DNA from: Chloroflexota bacterium
GTDB taxonomy: Bacteria; Chloroflexota; Anaerolineae; Anaerolineales; UBA4823
Assembly (NCBI GenBank): GCA_029557965.1
Contig: JAKQIM010000008.1
Location: forward strand, 1-50,981
Length of the DNA: 50,981 nucleotides
Direction of reading: 5' to 3'
A program made the position numbers and the translations under genes. Shown one piece after another: positions 21,747-30,448 of this stretch. Within the stretch, counting starts at the first letter, position 1. Every line of letters begins with the position of its first letter. Below the pieces are notes generated by a model. That model saw only the letters and a program-made list of their open reading frames with translations. It was not told the origin of the DNA and searched no databases.

Positions 21747-22769
21747 TCAAGAAATCTTCAAGGGGGCGGTGTGCCCATCATGGTTGTGGTACAGCCAACA
21801 GCGGGCAATATGCTCTGGGCCGACCGGCAGGAGTTCTGGCTCTACCTGAGTGCAAATTTTAAGGTTGTAGCGCATGCGGGCGCGGCAGCGAGGCGCAAAC
21901 TGGCAGCCAGGAGGCAGGTTGACCAGGTTGGGCACCGACCCGGGGATCACGTCCAACATCTCTTTGACCTGGCCCAGCACAGGGATGGAGGCCATCAGAC
22001 CCTGGGTATAGGGGTGCATGGGCTGATCAAAAATGGTACGCACATTGGTCTGCTCGACGATGCGCCCGGCGTACATCACCGCCACGCGGTCGGCCATCTC
22101 AGAGATGACACCCAGGTCATGGGTGATCAAGATGACGGCGGTATCCATGCGCTCGCGCAGGCCGCGCATCAGATCCAGGATCTGGGCCTGGATGGTCACA
22201 TCCAGGGCGGTGGTGGGTTCATCGGCAATCAGCAATTGGGGGTTGAGGGCCAGGGCCATGGCGATCATCACGCGTTGGGCCTGGCCGCCTGACATTTCGT
22301 GAGGGAAGGCATGGGCCTTGGATTCGGGGTCGGGGATGCCCACCAGGTGCAGCAGTTCCACGGCGCGGGTCCAAGATTCTTCCTTACCCATGCTCTGGTG
22401 GATTTGTAAGACCTCAGCCACCTGGTCGGCTACCTTGAAGACCGGGTTCAGAGAGGATTGGGGCTGCTGGAAGATCATGGAAATGCGGTTGCCGCGCATG
22501 TGGACCATCTCAGCTTCAGAGAGCTTGAGCAGGTCGCGGCCATCGAACATGATCTCACCTTCAACCACTTTGCCCGGAATACCGATCAGGCGCATGATCG
22601 AGAGCGAGGTAACGCTCTTGCCGCAGCCCGACTCGCCCACCAGGCCGAGCACTTCGCCGCGCCCGACAGTGAAATCTACGCCGTCAACGGCTTTGACCAC
22701 ACCATCTTCGGTGTAGAAATAGGTCTTAAGGTTATTGACCTCAAGCAGGGTTTCTTTTTGATTCGTCAT
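21747..22769 (-). CDS. Oligopeptide/dipeptide ABC transporter ATPase (OppD/DppD type)
   Basis: This 340-residue ATPase is the partner of the OppF-type protein. It shows Walker [20 protein letters not shown]-loop [13 protein letters not shown], signature [15 protein letters not shown], Walker [15 protein letters not shown] and the [12 protein letters not shown] extension. GAGG lies six bases before ATG 22769; an in-frame ATG two codons earlier overlaps the ribosome site and is less likely. A TATAAT at 22786-22791 suggests a separate short-leader transcript. Confidence 0.94.
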   Translation of the reverse strand: MTNQKETLLEVNNLKTYFYTEDGVVKAVDGVDFTVGRGEVLGLVGESGCGKSVTSLSIMRLIGIPGKVVEGEIMFDGRDLLKLSEAEMVHMRGNRISMIFQQPQSSLNPVFKVADQVAEVLQIHQSMGKEESWTRAVELLHLVGIPDPESKAHAFPHEMSGGQAQRVMIAMALALNPQLLIADEPTTALDVTIQAQILDLMRGLRERMDTAVILITHDLGVISEMADRVAVMYAGRIVEQTNVRTIFDQPMHPYTQGLMASIPVLGQVKEMLDVIPGSVPNLVNLPPGCQFAPRCRARMRYNLKICTQVEPELLPVGPEHIARCWLYHNHDGHTAPLKIS

Positions 22770-22785
22770 GGGCATCCTCGCTATA

Positions 22786-22791
22786 ATTATA
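22786..22791 (-). promoter_or_regulatory. Putative -10 box before oppD-type gene
   Basis: A perfect TATAAT on the minus strand would start transcription about ten bases before the ATG at 22769, leaving just enough leader for the GAGG ribosome site. The -35 match is weak. Confidence 0.45.
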
Positions 22792-22914
22792 TCCGATGTT
22801 GCCGAATCAGAATGTTTCTGGGCTGGCGCCCATCAGGGTTTCTGGTAAACCGCAGCCAGAGGATCAAGAGAGGGCAAAGTTCATCACAGCCCGCGCTACA
22901 TCTCTTCCGAAGGA

Positions 22915-24858
22915 TCAGCGGCAGTCATCTCCATAATTCAACAGTTCCAAATCCGCCAGCAGGCCGTTGCCCAGGCCGCAGGCATCGGGTCGCGTCAAGA
23001 AGAGGCGATAGCGCCAGTAAAGCGGCAGAGAAGGCAAGTCTTCGGCAAAAAGGGCCTGGGCCTGGGCATGCCATTGAGCATACTGGGCCGAATCGGGCGG
23101 GGCCAGGCGGGCAGATTGGCAGGCCAGGTCAAAGGCTGGGCTGCTGTAACCGCTGGCGTTCATCCCGCCCCAACCCAGGGGAGATTGGGGGTAAGGACCC
23201 GGGATCTCACTGCTCAAGTACAGGCCGCAAGGAGGCTCGATGGTTTCTGCCCAGGCCAGTTGGGCCAGGTCAAAATTGCGCCCAAAGACAGGGCCGGCGG
23301 GGCCGGCAGCCAGATATTCTTGAGCCGGGCGCGCCTCAACGTTCACCTGGAGGCCGCACTGCGCCAGCATGCCCTGGATGGCCTGGGCCACTCCCTGCCG
23401 TTCCGAGTCTTCTGATACCAGGTAATTGATGGCAAAGGGTGTGCCATCGACAAAGCCCGGCACGCCAGAGGCAGTGCGCGGGGTAGCAGGATCGCCATCC
23501 TCGTCCAGCCAACCAGCCTGATCCAAGAGGGCCATGCCGGCCTGCGGGTCGTAGGTGTAATTGGCGCCGGGGGCCTGGTAGAGGGGATGCGCAGAAGAAA
23601 GGTAAGCCTCGGCGACCTGCCACATTCCATCGCCCAAGGTAGCCAATACGGCATCCCGGTCAATACAGCGGGCCACAGCCTGGCGCGCCAAGGGGTTGGC
23701 GAAGAAAGACGGGCGCTGTGTATCGTAAGGGCGAATACCGAAAACCAGCAGGTCCCAGGCTACGCCGCCCTGGTAGAGCGCCTGGTCCTGCCCGGCATTG
23801 ACGAAATCACGCGCGGCAGTGCTGTGCAGATTGTTCAGGGCGGTCGAATCGACCAGGTCGCATTCACCCACCCGCAGGGCTTCGATGGCTTCGGCATCGT
23901 TGAAGGTAAAGCGAAAGACCAGGTTGTCGAAATACGGCAGGCCTTCGCCAGCGCGGAAATAATGCGGATTGCGGTGCAGGGTGATGTGGTCGCCTGCCAC
24001 CCATTCATCGATCACGTACGGTCCCCATCCAAGAGGCGTGCGGGAAGCCAGGTCTAGGGTTGGCAGGTCTTGAGCGGCATAGAGGCTCCAGGCGTGGCGC
24101 GGCAAGGGTGAGAAGAATTTATCCTGGTAGGCGCCGCCCAGGTCGCCAGGCAGACCGCTCCATTGAACCGTGGTCTCATCGAGCACCTGGTAAGCCTGGG
24201 TGCGGTCAACCAGGTCTGGGCGGGCGGCAGGGTACAGGCTAAGCGCCAGCTCATACGAGTAGAGCGAGTCGTCAGCCGTCAAGCCGGCCCCATCGGACCA
24301 CAACAGGCCGGGAAGGAGCTCAAAACGCACCAAGAGCTGGTCCATTTCCACCGGCTGGCCGCCCGTGTATTGGCGCACACAAGAGGCCTCCATACAGCCG
24401 CTGGGGCGGTAGAGCACACCCTCAGCCAGGGCAACTGTCAGTCCATCTGCGTTGACGATAGGAGCGCCAGGCTGGACCGTGACCGCCTGGATGCTGGCGC
24501 CGCCGTTCTCGAGCGAAGGCATGCGCTGCAAGATGACCGGCCGGGGGGTGTAATCGACCACGTCAATCGGGCCGTCATATACAGCTTGCAGCACGCTGTG
24601 CGCCGAGAGCGAGAGGGCATCGTATAAGAATAAGGAGCCGGGTTCGTTTCCCAGGCAAACCGTCACCAGGCTGGGCGGGGGCGGCAGCGGGGTGGGGGTA
24701 GCCGTGGGCGGCAGGGGGGTGGCGCTGGGCTGAGGAACCGGCTCGGTTTGCAGCGGGGTCAGGGGCGTGGGGCTGGGCTGCGGAGCAGGGTCAGGAGAAG
24801 AACAGGCAACCAATGCCAGCGCCAAAACCAACACAATCAGCAGTTTTTTAAGATACAT
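22915..24858 (-). CDS. Family-5 (peptide-type) solute-binding lipoprotein
   Basis: This 647-residue lipoprotein has the signal MYLKKLLIVLVLALALVAC with the lipid Cys at 19, followed by a Pro/Thr-rich linker to about residue 60. The remainder is an SBP_bac_5 fold as in OppA/DppA: LLWSDGAGLTADDSLYSYEL, TPLGWGPYVIDEWVAGDHIT, LHRNPHYFRAGEGLPYFDNL and NPLARQAVARCIDRDAVL. It is somewhat longer than usual. It lies upstream of the OppD/OppF-type ATPases on the same strand and should deliver peptides or similar ligands to their importer, whose permeases must be encoded elsewhere. Confidence 0.9.
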   Translation of the reverse strand: MYLKKLLIVLVLALALVACSSPDPAPQPSPTPLTPLQTEPVPQPSATPLPPTATPTPLPPPPSLVTVCLGNEPGSLFLYDALSLSAHSVLQAVYDGPIDVVDYTPRPVILQRMPSLENGGASIQAVTVQPGAPIVNADGLTVALAEGVLYRPSGCMEASCVRQYTGGQPVEMDQLLVRFELLPGLLWSDGAGLTADDSLYSYELALSLYPAARPDLVDRTQAYQVLDETTVQWSGLPGDLGGAYQDKFFSPLPRHAWSLYAAQDLPTLDLASRTPLGWGPYVIDEWVAGDHITLHRNPHYFRAGEGLPYFDNLVFRFTFNDAEAIEALRVGECDLVDSTALNNLHSTAARDFVNAGQDQALYQGGVAWDLLVFGIRPYDTQRPSFFANPLARQAVARCIDRDAVLATLGDGMWQVAEAYLSSAHPLYQAPGANYTYDPQAGMALLDQAGWLDEDGDPATPRTASGVPGFVDGTPFAINYLVSEDSERQGVAQAIQGMLAQCGLQVNVEARPAQEYLAAGPAGPVFGRNFDLAQLAWAETIEPPCGLYLSSEIPGPYPQSPLGWGGMNASGYSSPAFDLACQSARLAPPDSAQYAQWHAQAQALFAEDLPSLPLYWRYRLFLTRPDACGLGNGLLADLELLNYGDDCR

Positions 24859-24953
24859 ACGCGGTCATCTCGGCGGGCGGCTGGCCCTGCCCTGTTCGTT
24901 TGTTCATCGCCGCGGCGAGTGCCACGTTCGCTATCCAATCCATACAACACCAC

Positions 24954-25559
24954 CTAAGTGAATTCATAAAGTGTTTCGCACAGCATTCCACCATCCATAA
25001 AACCCAGGTGCTTCTTCAGGGCCTGGCGGCCGTAATGCAAACGCGACTTGATCGTGCCGACCGGAACTTCCATGATCTCGGCAATCTCTTGCACAGACAG
25101 GTCGTTGACGTAATAAAGCGCCACGACACCCCGGTGAGAAAGGGGCAGCGAGGAAATGGCCTCTCGCACCTGGCGCGTGGTCTCCTCTTCTTCCAGATGA
25201 TAGGCTGGCGAATCTTTCCAGCCGCCCACAGGCCATTCGGCCATATCTTCCAACGGGTTCAGCCAACGTCTGCGGCGCTTGATCCAGGTGTAAGCCAGGT
25301 TGGCAGTCATGCGGTACAGCCACGATTCCAGGGGGCGGGCCGGATCAATGTGATGGGCAAAGCGGTGCAGGCGCAGGAATACATCCTGAAGCAGGTCAGA
25401 GGCGGCATCTGGATCGCCGGTGATCGCCAGGGCAGTGCGGTAGACCAGGTTGCGATGCCGGTCATACAACACGCCCAGCGCATCCAGGCTGTTGGCCTGC
25501 AATTTGACGATCAATTCAGAATCGGGAATAGATTCCACGTTCCCTTTGCCTCGCTCCAT
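24954..25559 (-). CDS. ECF-type RNA polymerase sigma factor
   Basis: This 201-residue sigma-70 family factor has region 2 (about 20-95: LGVLYDRHRNLVYRTALAI, DPDAASDLLQDVFLRLHRF, WLYRMTANLAYTWIKRRRR) and region 4 (about 135-190: ISSLPLSHRGVVALYYVNDL, SVQEIAEIMEVPVGTIKSRL). Region 3 is replaced by a linker, as in ECF factors. The ATG at 25559 has AGGG upstream; a GTG seven codons later is possible. No recognisable anti-sigma gene is adjacent. The next gene on the same strand is the family-5 binding lipoprotein. Confidence 0.93.
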   Translation of the reverse strand: MERGKGNVESIPDSELIVKLQANSLDALGVLYDRHRNLVYRTALAITGDPDAASDLLQDVFLRLHRFAHHIDPARPLESWLYRMTANLAYTWIKRRRRWLNPLEDMAEWPVGGWKDSPAYHLEEEETTRQVREAISSLPLSHRGVVALYYVNDLSVQEIAEIMEVPVGTIKSRLHYGRQALKKHLGFMDGGMLCETLYEFT

Positions 25560-25673
25560 GAACTGCCCTGCAACCGGTAATTGGCGATTCGGTCCAATGC
25601 CATTAAATATAGATGCAAAGAGGCTCAAAAAAGTTCCTCGGCCTCAAATTATACCTTATTCTACTTTGGGGCT

Positions 25674-26573
25674 TTATTCGGCCTCGCCGGTGCGCATGTG
25701 GAGGTAAGAATTGTAACGCGCAGGGTGGATCTGGCCCTGCTTGAGCGCGGCAAGCACGGCGCAGCCGGGTTCTTTGATGTGGGTGCAGTCGCTGAACTGG
25801 CATTCAGCCACCAGGCGGCGCAATTCAGGGAAATACCCGTCCAACTCTTCGGGCTGCATATCCCACAGAGCCAGGGCCTTCAACCCGGGGGTGTCGGCCA
25901 CGTAACCACCCCCATCCAGGGGGAAGAGCTGGCGCACGGCAGTGGTATGGCGGCCCTTTTCGGTGGTGCGGCTGACTTCACGCGAGGCCAGGCCCAGCCC
26001 GGGCTGGATGGCATTCAAGAGGCTGGATTTGCCCACCCCTGAGGGCCCTGCCAGCACGGTCAGCTTGCCTTGCAGGCAGGCGCGCAGAGCGTCTACGCCC
26101 TGTCCGCTGCGGGTTGAGGTGTAGATGACCGGGTAGCCAAGCGGCTCATAATAGTGAAAGATGGCCTCGGCCTCGGCGGGTGTGAGCAGGTCGGCTTTGT
26201 TGGCCACGATGAGGGCCGGCAGGCCTTGTTTTTCAGCAATCACAAGGAAGCGGTCGAGCATGCCCAGGTGCGGGGTGGGGTGGGCGCAGGCAAAGACAAA
26301 GATCATTTGATCGGGGTTGGCCAGGATGATCTGCTGGTATTCGCCGCGCGGGGTGGGGTCCATGCGCGAGAGCATGTGCTGGCGCGGCTCAATCTCTTCG
26401 ATCATGCCTTTGCCCTGCGGCAGCAGCGAGACTTCGACCCAATCGCCAACAGCCAGGATATCACCCAGGCGCGGACCTTGCTTCAAGCGGCCGCGCAAAT
26501 GGCAGGTCACAAGGCCGGCCTCGGTTTCGACGGTATAAAAACCTGATTGGGAGCGTACGATCAACCCACGCAT
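25674..26573 (-). CDS. rsgA: Ribosome small-subunit biogenesis GTPase RsgA
   Basis: This 299-residue circularly permuted GTPase checks maturation of the 30S subunit. An N-terminal OB-fold (LIVRSQSGFYTVETEAG ... LAVGDWVEV) is followed by G motifs in permuted order: NKAD (G4), TSTRSGQG (G5), GPSGVGKSS (G1), the TT-containing switch GRHTTAVRQL and DTPG (G3). A C-terminal zinc motif has CQFSDCTHIKEPGC with Cys and His ligands. Length and layout match the family. Confidence 0.96.
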   Translation of the reverse strand: MRGLIVRSQSGFYTVETEAGLVTCHLRGRLKQGPRLGDILAVGDWVEVSLLPQGKGMIEEIEPRQHMLSRMDPTPRGEYQQIILANPDQMIFVFACAHPTPHLGMLDRFLVIAEKQGLPALIVANKADLLTPAEAEAIFHYYEPLGYPVIYTSTRSGQGVDALRACLQGKLTVLAGPSGVGKSSLLNAIQPGLGLASREVSRTTEKGRHTTAVRQLFPLDGGGYVADTPGLKALALWDMQPEELDGYFPELRRLVAECQFSDCTHIKEPGCAVLAALKQGQIHPARYNSYLHMRTGEAE

Positions 26574-26597
26574 AGAATATTTTTTAACAAAATCTTG

Positions 26598-28874
26598 CTA
26601 CGGCTCGGGCGTCTCGGCAACTTCTTCTTCAGGCGTGGCGGTCACATCGGGGGTGTCGGTTGGGAGGACACCCACGCTGGCCTCCCAGGGATACGTGGCG
26701 AGCGAGGTGAAACCGTAATACACCTCAAGCACGCGGCGGAAGATGGGGGCCGCCACCTGAGAACCTTCGCCGCCGTTTTCCACGATCACCGCCACGGCAA
26801 TATCGGGGCGATTCCGGCCGGTGTCGTAAGTGTAGCCGGCAAACCAGGCGTGCGGCTTGCCAGAGCCCGATTCGGCCGTGCCGGTTTTGGCAGCCACACC
26901 GATGCTGGTGCTGCTGACGAAGCTGGTGAGACGCGCCCCCCAACCACTGACATCATAAGCCGTGCCGCGCGGGTTCATGATCACGGTGACCATGGCCGAC
27001 TGGAGGGTAAGCAGGTTCTCCTCTGAAACGGGCAGGGTGCCAAGCACCACCGGCTCAAACTGGTATACGGTTGTGCCATCCACCGAATCAACATGATCGA
27101 TGATGCGTGCGCCATACAGGGTGCCGCCGTTGCCGATGGCTGCGATGAAGCTGGCAACCTGCAACGGCGTAACCAGGGTGCCGCCCTGCCCGATGGACAG
27201 GTTGATGGCATCAACTTCGCTCATCGGGTCGGGGATAGCGCCGACCTGCTCGCCGATCTCGATGCCGGTGGGGGCGGCCAAACCGAAGGCACGCGCCATA
27301 TCAGAGATTTGCGTATACATGCCGCGCTGGTAGAAACCCAGCCCAATGTGCATGAACCAGGGATTGCAAGAACGCATCAGCCCTTGTGGCAGATTCAAGA
27401 TGCCGCTGGCCTGGGTCTCGCCGTCATCCAAAAAGTGCTGGTAGGTCCAGTCTTGCGGCTGGATGCCCGGCAGTTCTTTGAAGAAATATTCGCAGTTGTA
27501 TTCGGTCTCGGGCGGGTAGAGGCCGCTCTCCAGGCCGGCCGACATGGTGATGGTCTTAAAGACCGAGCCAAGCGGGTAAACGCCCTGGGTGGCGCGGTTA
27601 AGCAGGGGGGTATCGGCGCCGTACAGGTTATTGATCAAGAAAGAGTAGTTATAGTTCTGCGGCTCGAACAGGTTGGGGTTGAAATCAGGCCCCGAGAGCA
27701 TCGCCAGCACGCGGCCGGTCTCACGCTCAACCACCACCACAGCCCCTTTCATACCTTCGCTTAGTGCGCTGGACTGCTGCAAGCGAAGCTGGAGGTCGTA
27801 ATCGATGGTGGTGTAGATGGCCTCGGCGGGCTGGGGGTCAGTGGCGGCAATCTGGGTAATGATGCTGCCATCTGGACCAACCAGGTTGAGGGCGCCGCCG
27901 CGCTTGCCTGCCAGGTATTCCTCGCCCCAATACTCCAACCCGGCACGGCCCACGCGCTCGTCAATGCGGTAGCCCAGGCGTTTATAAATGTCCACCTCAT
28001 CCGGCTGGATCAGGCTCATGTAGCCCACCACGTGGGGGGCAATGCCCTCGTAGAAGTAATAGCGCGTGCGGAAAGGCGAAAGAATGACGCCGGAGTAGCT
28101 CGCCAGGCCAGATTCGCGGCTGGCAAGCGCATCGGCCGAAACATCTGCCACGGGCAGGTAGTAACCGTAAGGGCGCCAGGCGTCGATCTGGTCTGCCAGC
28201 CAATAGGGCCGGTAGCCCAAGACATCTTTGAGCGTGTTGATCAGGCTGTTCTGACTATCAGGACTGACCTGGCCCGTGTCCAGGCCGATCGCCACCGCGT
28301 CAGACTGGGCCACCAGGGCCCGGCCATCGCTGGAATAGATATTGGCACGCGAGGGGATGCGGTATTCCATGCTCAGGTGGTTGCCGCCGCCCAGCTCACG
28401 CATCACCAGGGCGTCATCCCACTGCACCCGCCAAACGCCGTCTTCCAGGCTGAGGTTCATCATCGTGTCGCTGGTGAAATTGCCCACCAGCACGCTGTGG
28501 AAGGTGACCCGGTAGCCCACCTGGGCGGTGCGCGGGTTGATCAGCGAAGAAAGGACTTCGTACTCCCAGCCGCTCAGGGCAGCCTCGGTTGCCACGCTCT
28601 GGTAGAGCTTGGTAAAGTCTTCTTCTGTCAGGGCATCCTGGCTGATCGGGGTCAGCATGGCATACATGGTGGGGTAATCTTCCACCAGCCAGGCATCCAG
28701 GTAGGCGCGCGCTGCCACCTGGGCATCGGGGACGCTGGTGGTCATCACCTGCACCTCAGCCAGGGTAGGGGTGGGCGGCAGAGTGGGGGTAAGGGTAGGC
28801 TCAGGGGTGGCGGTGTTGCAGGCCGCCAGGAAGAGCAAAAGCAGTAAGGTGGTTATCAGGCGGGTTTTCATCAT
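26598..28874 (-). CDS. Lipoprotein-type class B penicillin-binding protein with MecA-like N-terminal domain
   Basis: This 758-residue D,D-transpeptidase has a lipoprotein signal (LLLLLFLAAC) and a Thr/Pro linker. Residues about 50-155 form an NTF2-like domain resembling the MecA N-terminal domain (VAARAYLDAWLVEDYPTMYA ... DGVWRVQWDDALV). A PBP dimerisation region follows (YRIPSRANIYSSDGRALV). The transpeptidase has SxxK in GSVFKTITMS (catalytic Ser), SxN in MRSCNPWF and KTG in AAKTGTAESG. It should cross-link peptidoglycan at the outer face of the membrane. ATG at 28874 or 28871 starts it; the tail is acidic with a Thr/Pro bias. Confidence 0.92.
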   Translation of the reverse strand: MMKTRLITTLLLLLFLAACNTATPEPTLTPTLPPTPTLAEVQVMTTSVPDAQVAARAYLDAWLVEDYPTMYAMLTPISQDALTEEDFTKLYQSVATEAALSGWEYEVLSSLINPRTAQVGYRVTFHSVLVGNFTSDTMMNLSLEDGVWRVQWDDALVMRELGGGNHLSMEYRIPSRANIYSSDGRALVAQSDAVAIGLDTGQVSPDSQNSLINTLKDVLGYRPYWLADQIDAWRPYGYYLPVADVSADALASRESGLASYSGVILSPFRTRYYFYEGIAPHVVGYMSLIQPDEVDIYKRLGYRIDERVGRAGLEYWGEEYLAGKRGGALNLVGPDGSIITQIAATDPQPAEAIYTTIDYDLQLRLQQSSALSEGMKGAVVVVERETGRVLAMLSGPDFNPNLFEPQNYNYSFLINNLYGADTPLLNRATQGVYPLGSVFKTITMSAGLESGLYPPETEYNCEYFFKELPGIQPQDWTYQHFLDDGETQASGILNLPQGLMRSCNPWFMHIGLGFYQRGMYTQISDMARAFGLAAPTGIEIGEQVGAIPDPMSEVDAINLSIGQGGTLVTPLQVASFIAAIGNGGTLYGARIIDHVDSVDGTTVYQFEPVVLGTLPVSEENLLTLQSAMVTVIMNPRGTAYDVSGWGARLTSFVSSTSIGVAAKTGTAESGSGKPHAWFAGYTYDTGRNRPDIAVAVIVENGGEGSQVAAPIFRRVLEVYYGFTSLATYPWEASVGVLPTDTPDVTATPEEEVAETPEP

Positions 28875-28890
28875 CTCAAGAAATCTTTTC

Positions 28891-28952
28891 TCACCGCAGA
28901 GACGCAGAGAAAAACCTCTAAAAACTCAGCGCTCTCCGCGTCTCCGCGGTGA
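28891..28952. repeat. Inverted repeat of the CCGCAGAGACGCAGAG type
   Basis: Arms at 28891-28909 (TCACCGCAGAGACGCAGAG) and 28932-28952 (CTCTCCGCGTCTCCGCGGTGA) surround a 22-base centre. It is related in sequence to the element at 19160-19226. It fills the gap between the PBP gene and the maf gene. Confidence 0.75.
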
Positions 28953-28971
28953 ATTGATCTTGTGCTGGTAG

Positions 28972-29685
28972 TTAGTTTATTTCTCTCAATACCTGCTCGT
29001 ACACCGTGCAGGTGTAGCCCAGGGTTGACTGGCAGGCCGCGGGCAGGCTGGAGGGGATGGGCTGGCCCAGCTTGTTCAGGGTACGCGCCAGGTGGCAGAG
29101 CGGCAGGCCCATCACGTTGGCATAGCAGCCAGAAAGGCCTTCTACCGGGTGAAAGCCCGGGTGCTGGATGGCGTAGGCGCCGGCCTTGTCGAGCGGGTCG
29201 CCGCTGGCAATATAAGCTTCCATCTCAGCATCGGTATAGGCGCGCATGGGCACGTCGGTGGCACAGCGGTCGGTGAGCAGCAAGCCATCGGCGCTGCGCA
29301 GCAGCGCCAGGGCGGTATACACCTGGTGGGTGCGCCCGCGCAGGCGGACCAACATGCGGCGCGCTTCGGCGGCATCGGCGGGCTTGCCCAAGATGGCGCC
29401 AGCATCGGATACGGTGGTGTCGGCAGCCAAGAACGTGCCATCCAGGCCAGGTACGGTGGCCGCGGCGGCCGATAGGGCAGCCCGGGCTTTTTCTTGCGCC
29501 AGGCGCAGCACATAGTCGGCAGACGGCTCACCGGGCAGGGGACTCTCGTCCACTTCGGCAGGGGCAAGGGTAAAAGGCCAGCCTAATGCCAGGAGCTGCT
29601 TGCGGCGGGGGGAATTGGAAGCAAGGAAAAGGGATATAGATACCGGTGCATCCAAGCCGGCATCTATCGTACTATGGGTTGTCAT
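28972..29685 (-). CDS. maf: Maf-family nucleotide pyrophosphatase
   Basis: This 237-residue protein has the Maf/YhdE/YceF house-cleaning fold, which hydrolyses non-canonical or excess nucleoside triphosphates to monophosphates. It has LASNSPRRKQLLALGWPF (phosphate loop), DESPLP, AADTTVSDAGAILGKP with the catalytic Asp, and SGDPLDKAGAYAIQ. It has a C-terminal extension of about 30 residues with a Cys pair. I chose ATG 29685, close to the motif; this start lies inside the end of the preceding gene (14-base overlap), so translation is probably coupled. Confidence 0.92.
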   Translation of the reverse strand: MTTHSTIDAGLDAPVSISLFLASNSPRRKQLLALGWPFTLAPAEVDESPLPGEPSADYVLRLAQEKARAALSAAAATVPGLDGTFLAADTTVSDAGAILGKPADAAEARRMLVRLRGRTHQVYTALALLRSADGLLLTDRCATDVPMRAYTDAEMEAYIASGDPLDKAGAYAIQHPGFHPVEGLSGCYANVMGLPLCHLARTLNKLGQPIPSSLPAACQSTLGYTCTVYEQVLREIN

Positions 29686-30034
29686 CCGCGGCCTGATCGT
29701 CGTGACCAAAGCCTGGCTGCTGAGCGGCCTGTTCATCACCCAGGCGCACCCATAACAGCAAGAGCTGCCCCTCTTCCAGGTCAACATGGCGGGCAGCCAG
29801 GATCGGTGAAAGTTGAGGCAGGCCGTCGGGGGCGCGGTATTCCAGCTCCATCAGGCCCTGAGCTCGCCAGGTGCGGTTACAGCGTTCAACCAGCGCCGCG
29901 CCGTTGAACGTGCGTAAACGGGTGACACCGATGATGGCACTGCCCAGGCTGTCGTGCAGGCCCAACGCCCAACCATCGCGCACTTCTTCAAAGGTGGGGG
30001 GAGGGCCTTCAATGATCGTGATCTTATCGTCCAT
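29672..30034 (-). CDS. Conserved-looking small acidic protein, function unknown
   Basis: This 120-residue soluble protein starts MDDKITIIEGPPPTFEEVRD at ATG 30034. It has an ordered middle (GWALGLHDSLGSAIIGVTRL, NGAALVERCNRTW) and a low-complexity acidic, Gln-rich tail. It has no signal peptide or membrane segment and I recognise no domain. Codon and amino-acid pattern look like a real gene. Its end overlaps the start of maf by 14 bases, so the two probably share a transcript. It is divergent from the EthD-like gene. Confidence 0.7.
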   Translation of the reverse strand: MDDKITIIEGPPPTFEEVRDGWALGLHDSLGSAIIGVTRLRTFNGAALVERCNRTWRAQGLMELEYRAPDGLPQLSPILAARHVDLEEGQLLLLWVRLGDEQAAQQPGFGHDDQAADDNP

Positions 30035-30072
30035 AAAACCTCATACGGGCCGAATCATACCATGAATAAGGA

Positions 30073-30078
30073 TATAAT
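30073..30078 (+). promoter_or_regulatory. Putative -10 box, leaderless start of EthD-like gene
   Basis: TATAAT ends seven bases before the ATG at 30086, and no Shine-Dalgarno is present. Transcription would start at the start codon. No good -35 is visible. Confidence 0.5.
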
Positions 30079-30085
30079 GGGATGC

Positions 30086-30448
30086 ATGTACAAATTGGTC
30101 ATCCTCATCAAGTCAGTGGGGCCAGGCTTCAACGAAAACTGGCCGCAGTTCTTGCACCTGGCTGAGGCCATGCCCGGCTTGCGGCGCGAGGCTACCAGCA
30201 CCGTGCAAAGCACCTTGTACGGCGAGGGCGGGTACAGCCTGATCCACGAGCTGTTCTTCGACAATTACGCAGCCCTGGAACGCGGCCTGGGCTCGCCGGT
30301 GGGGCAGCAGGCCGGGCGACTGCTGCAAACCATGACCGGCGGGCGTGTGACCCTGCTGGTAGCCGACCACAACGAGGATGATCTCAGCAACTTTCACCCA
30401 TCTCCGGCAGAAGAAACCCATGACGACACCCCTCCTGACCCCCTCTGA
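30086..30448 (+). CDS. EthD-like dimeric alpha/beta-barrel protein
   Basis: This 120-residue protein of the EthD/ferredoxin-like barrel type starts MYKLVILIKSVGPGFNENWP and has LTEAMPGL-like sequence (HLAEAMPGLRREATSTV) and HELFFDNYAALERGLGSPVG, the usual strand-helix order of these small barrels. Members act in ring-cleavage or are uncharacterised; no substrate can be named. An in-frame ATG lies three codons upstream. The last 29 bases overlap the next gene. Confidence 0.7.
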   Translation: MYKLVILIKSVGPGFNENWPQFLHLAEAMPGLRREATSTVQSTLYGEGGYSLIHELFFDNYAALERGLGSPVGQQAGRLLQTMTGGRVTLLVADHNEDDLSNFHPSPAEETHDDTPPDPL

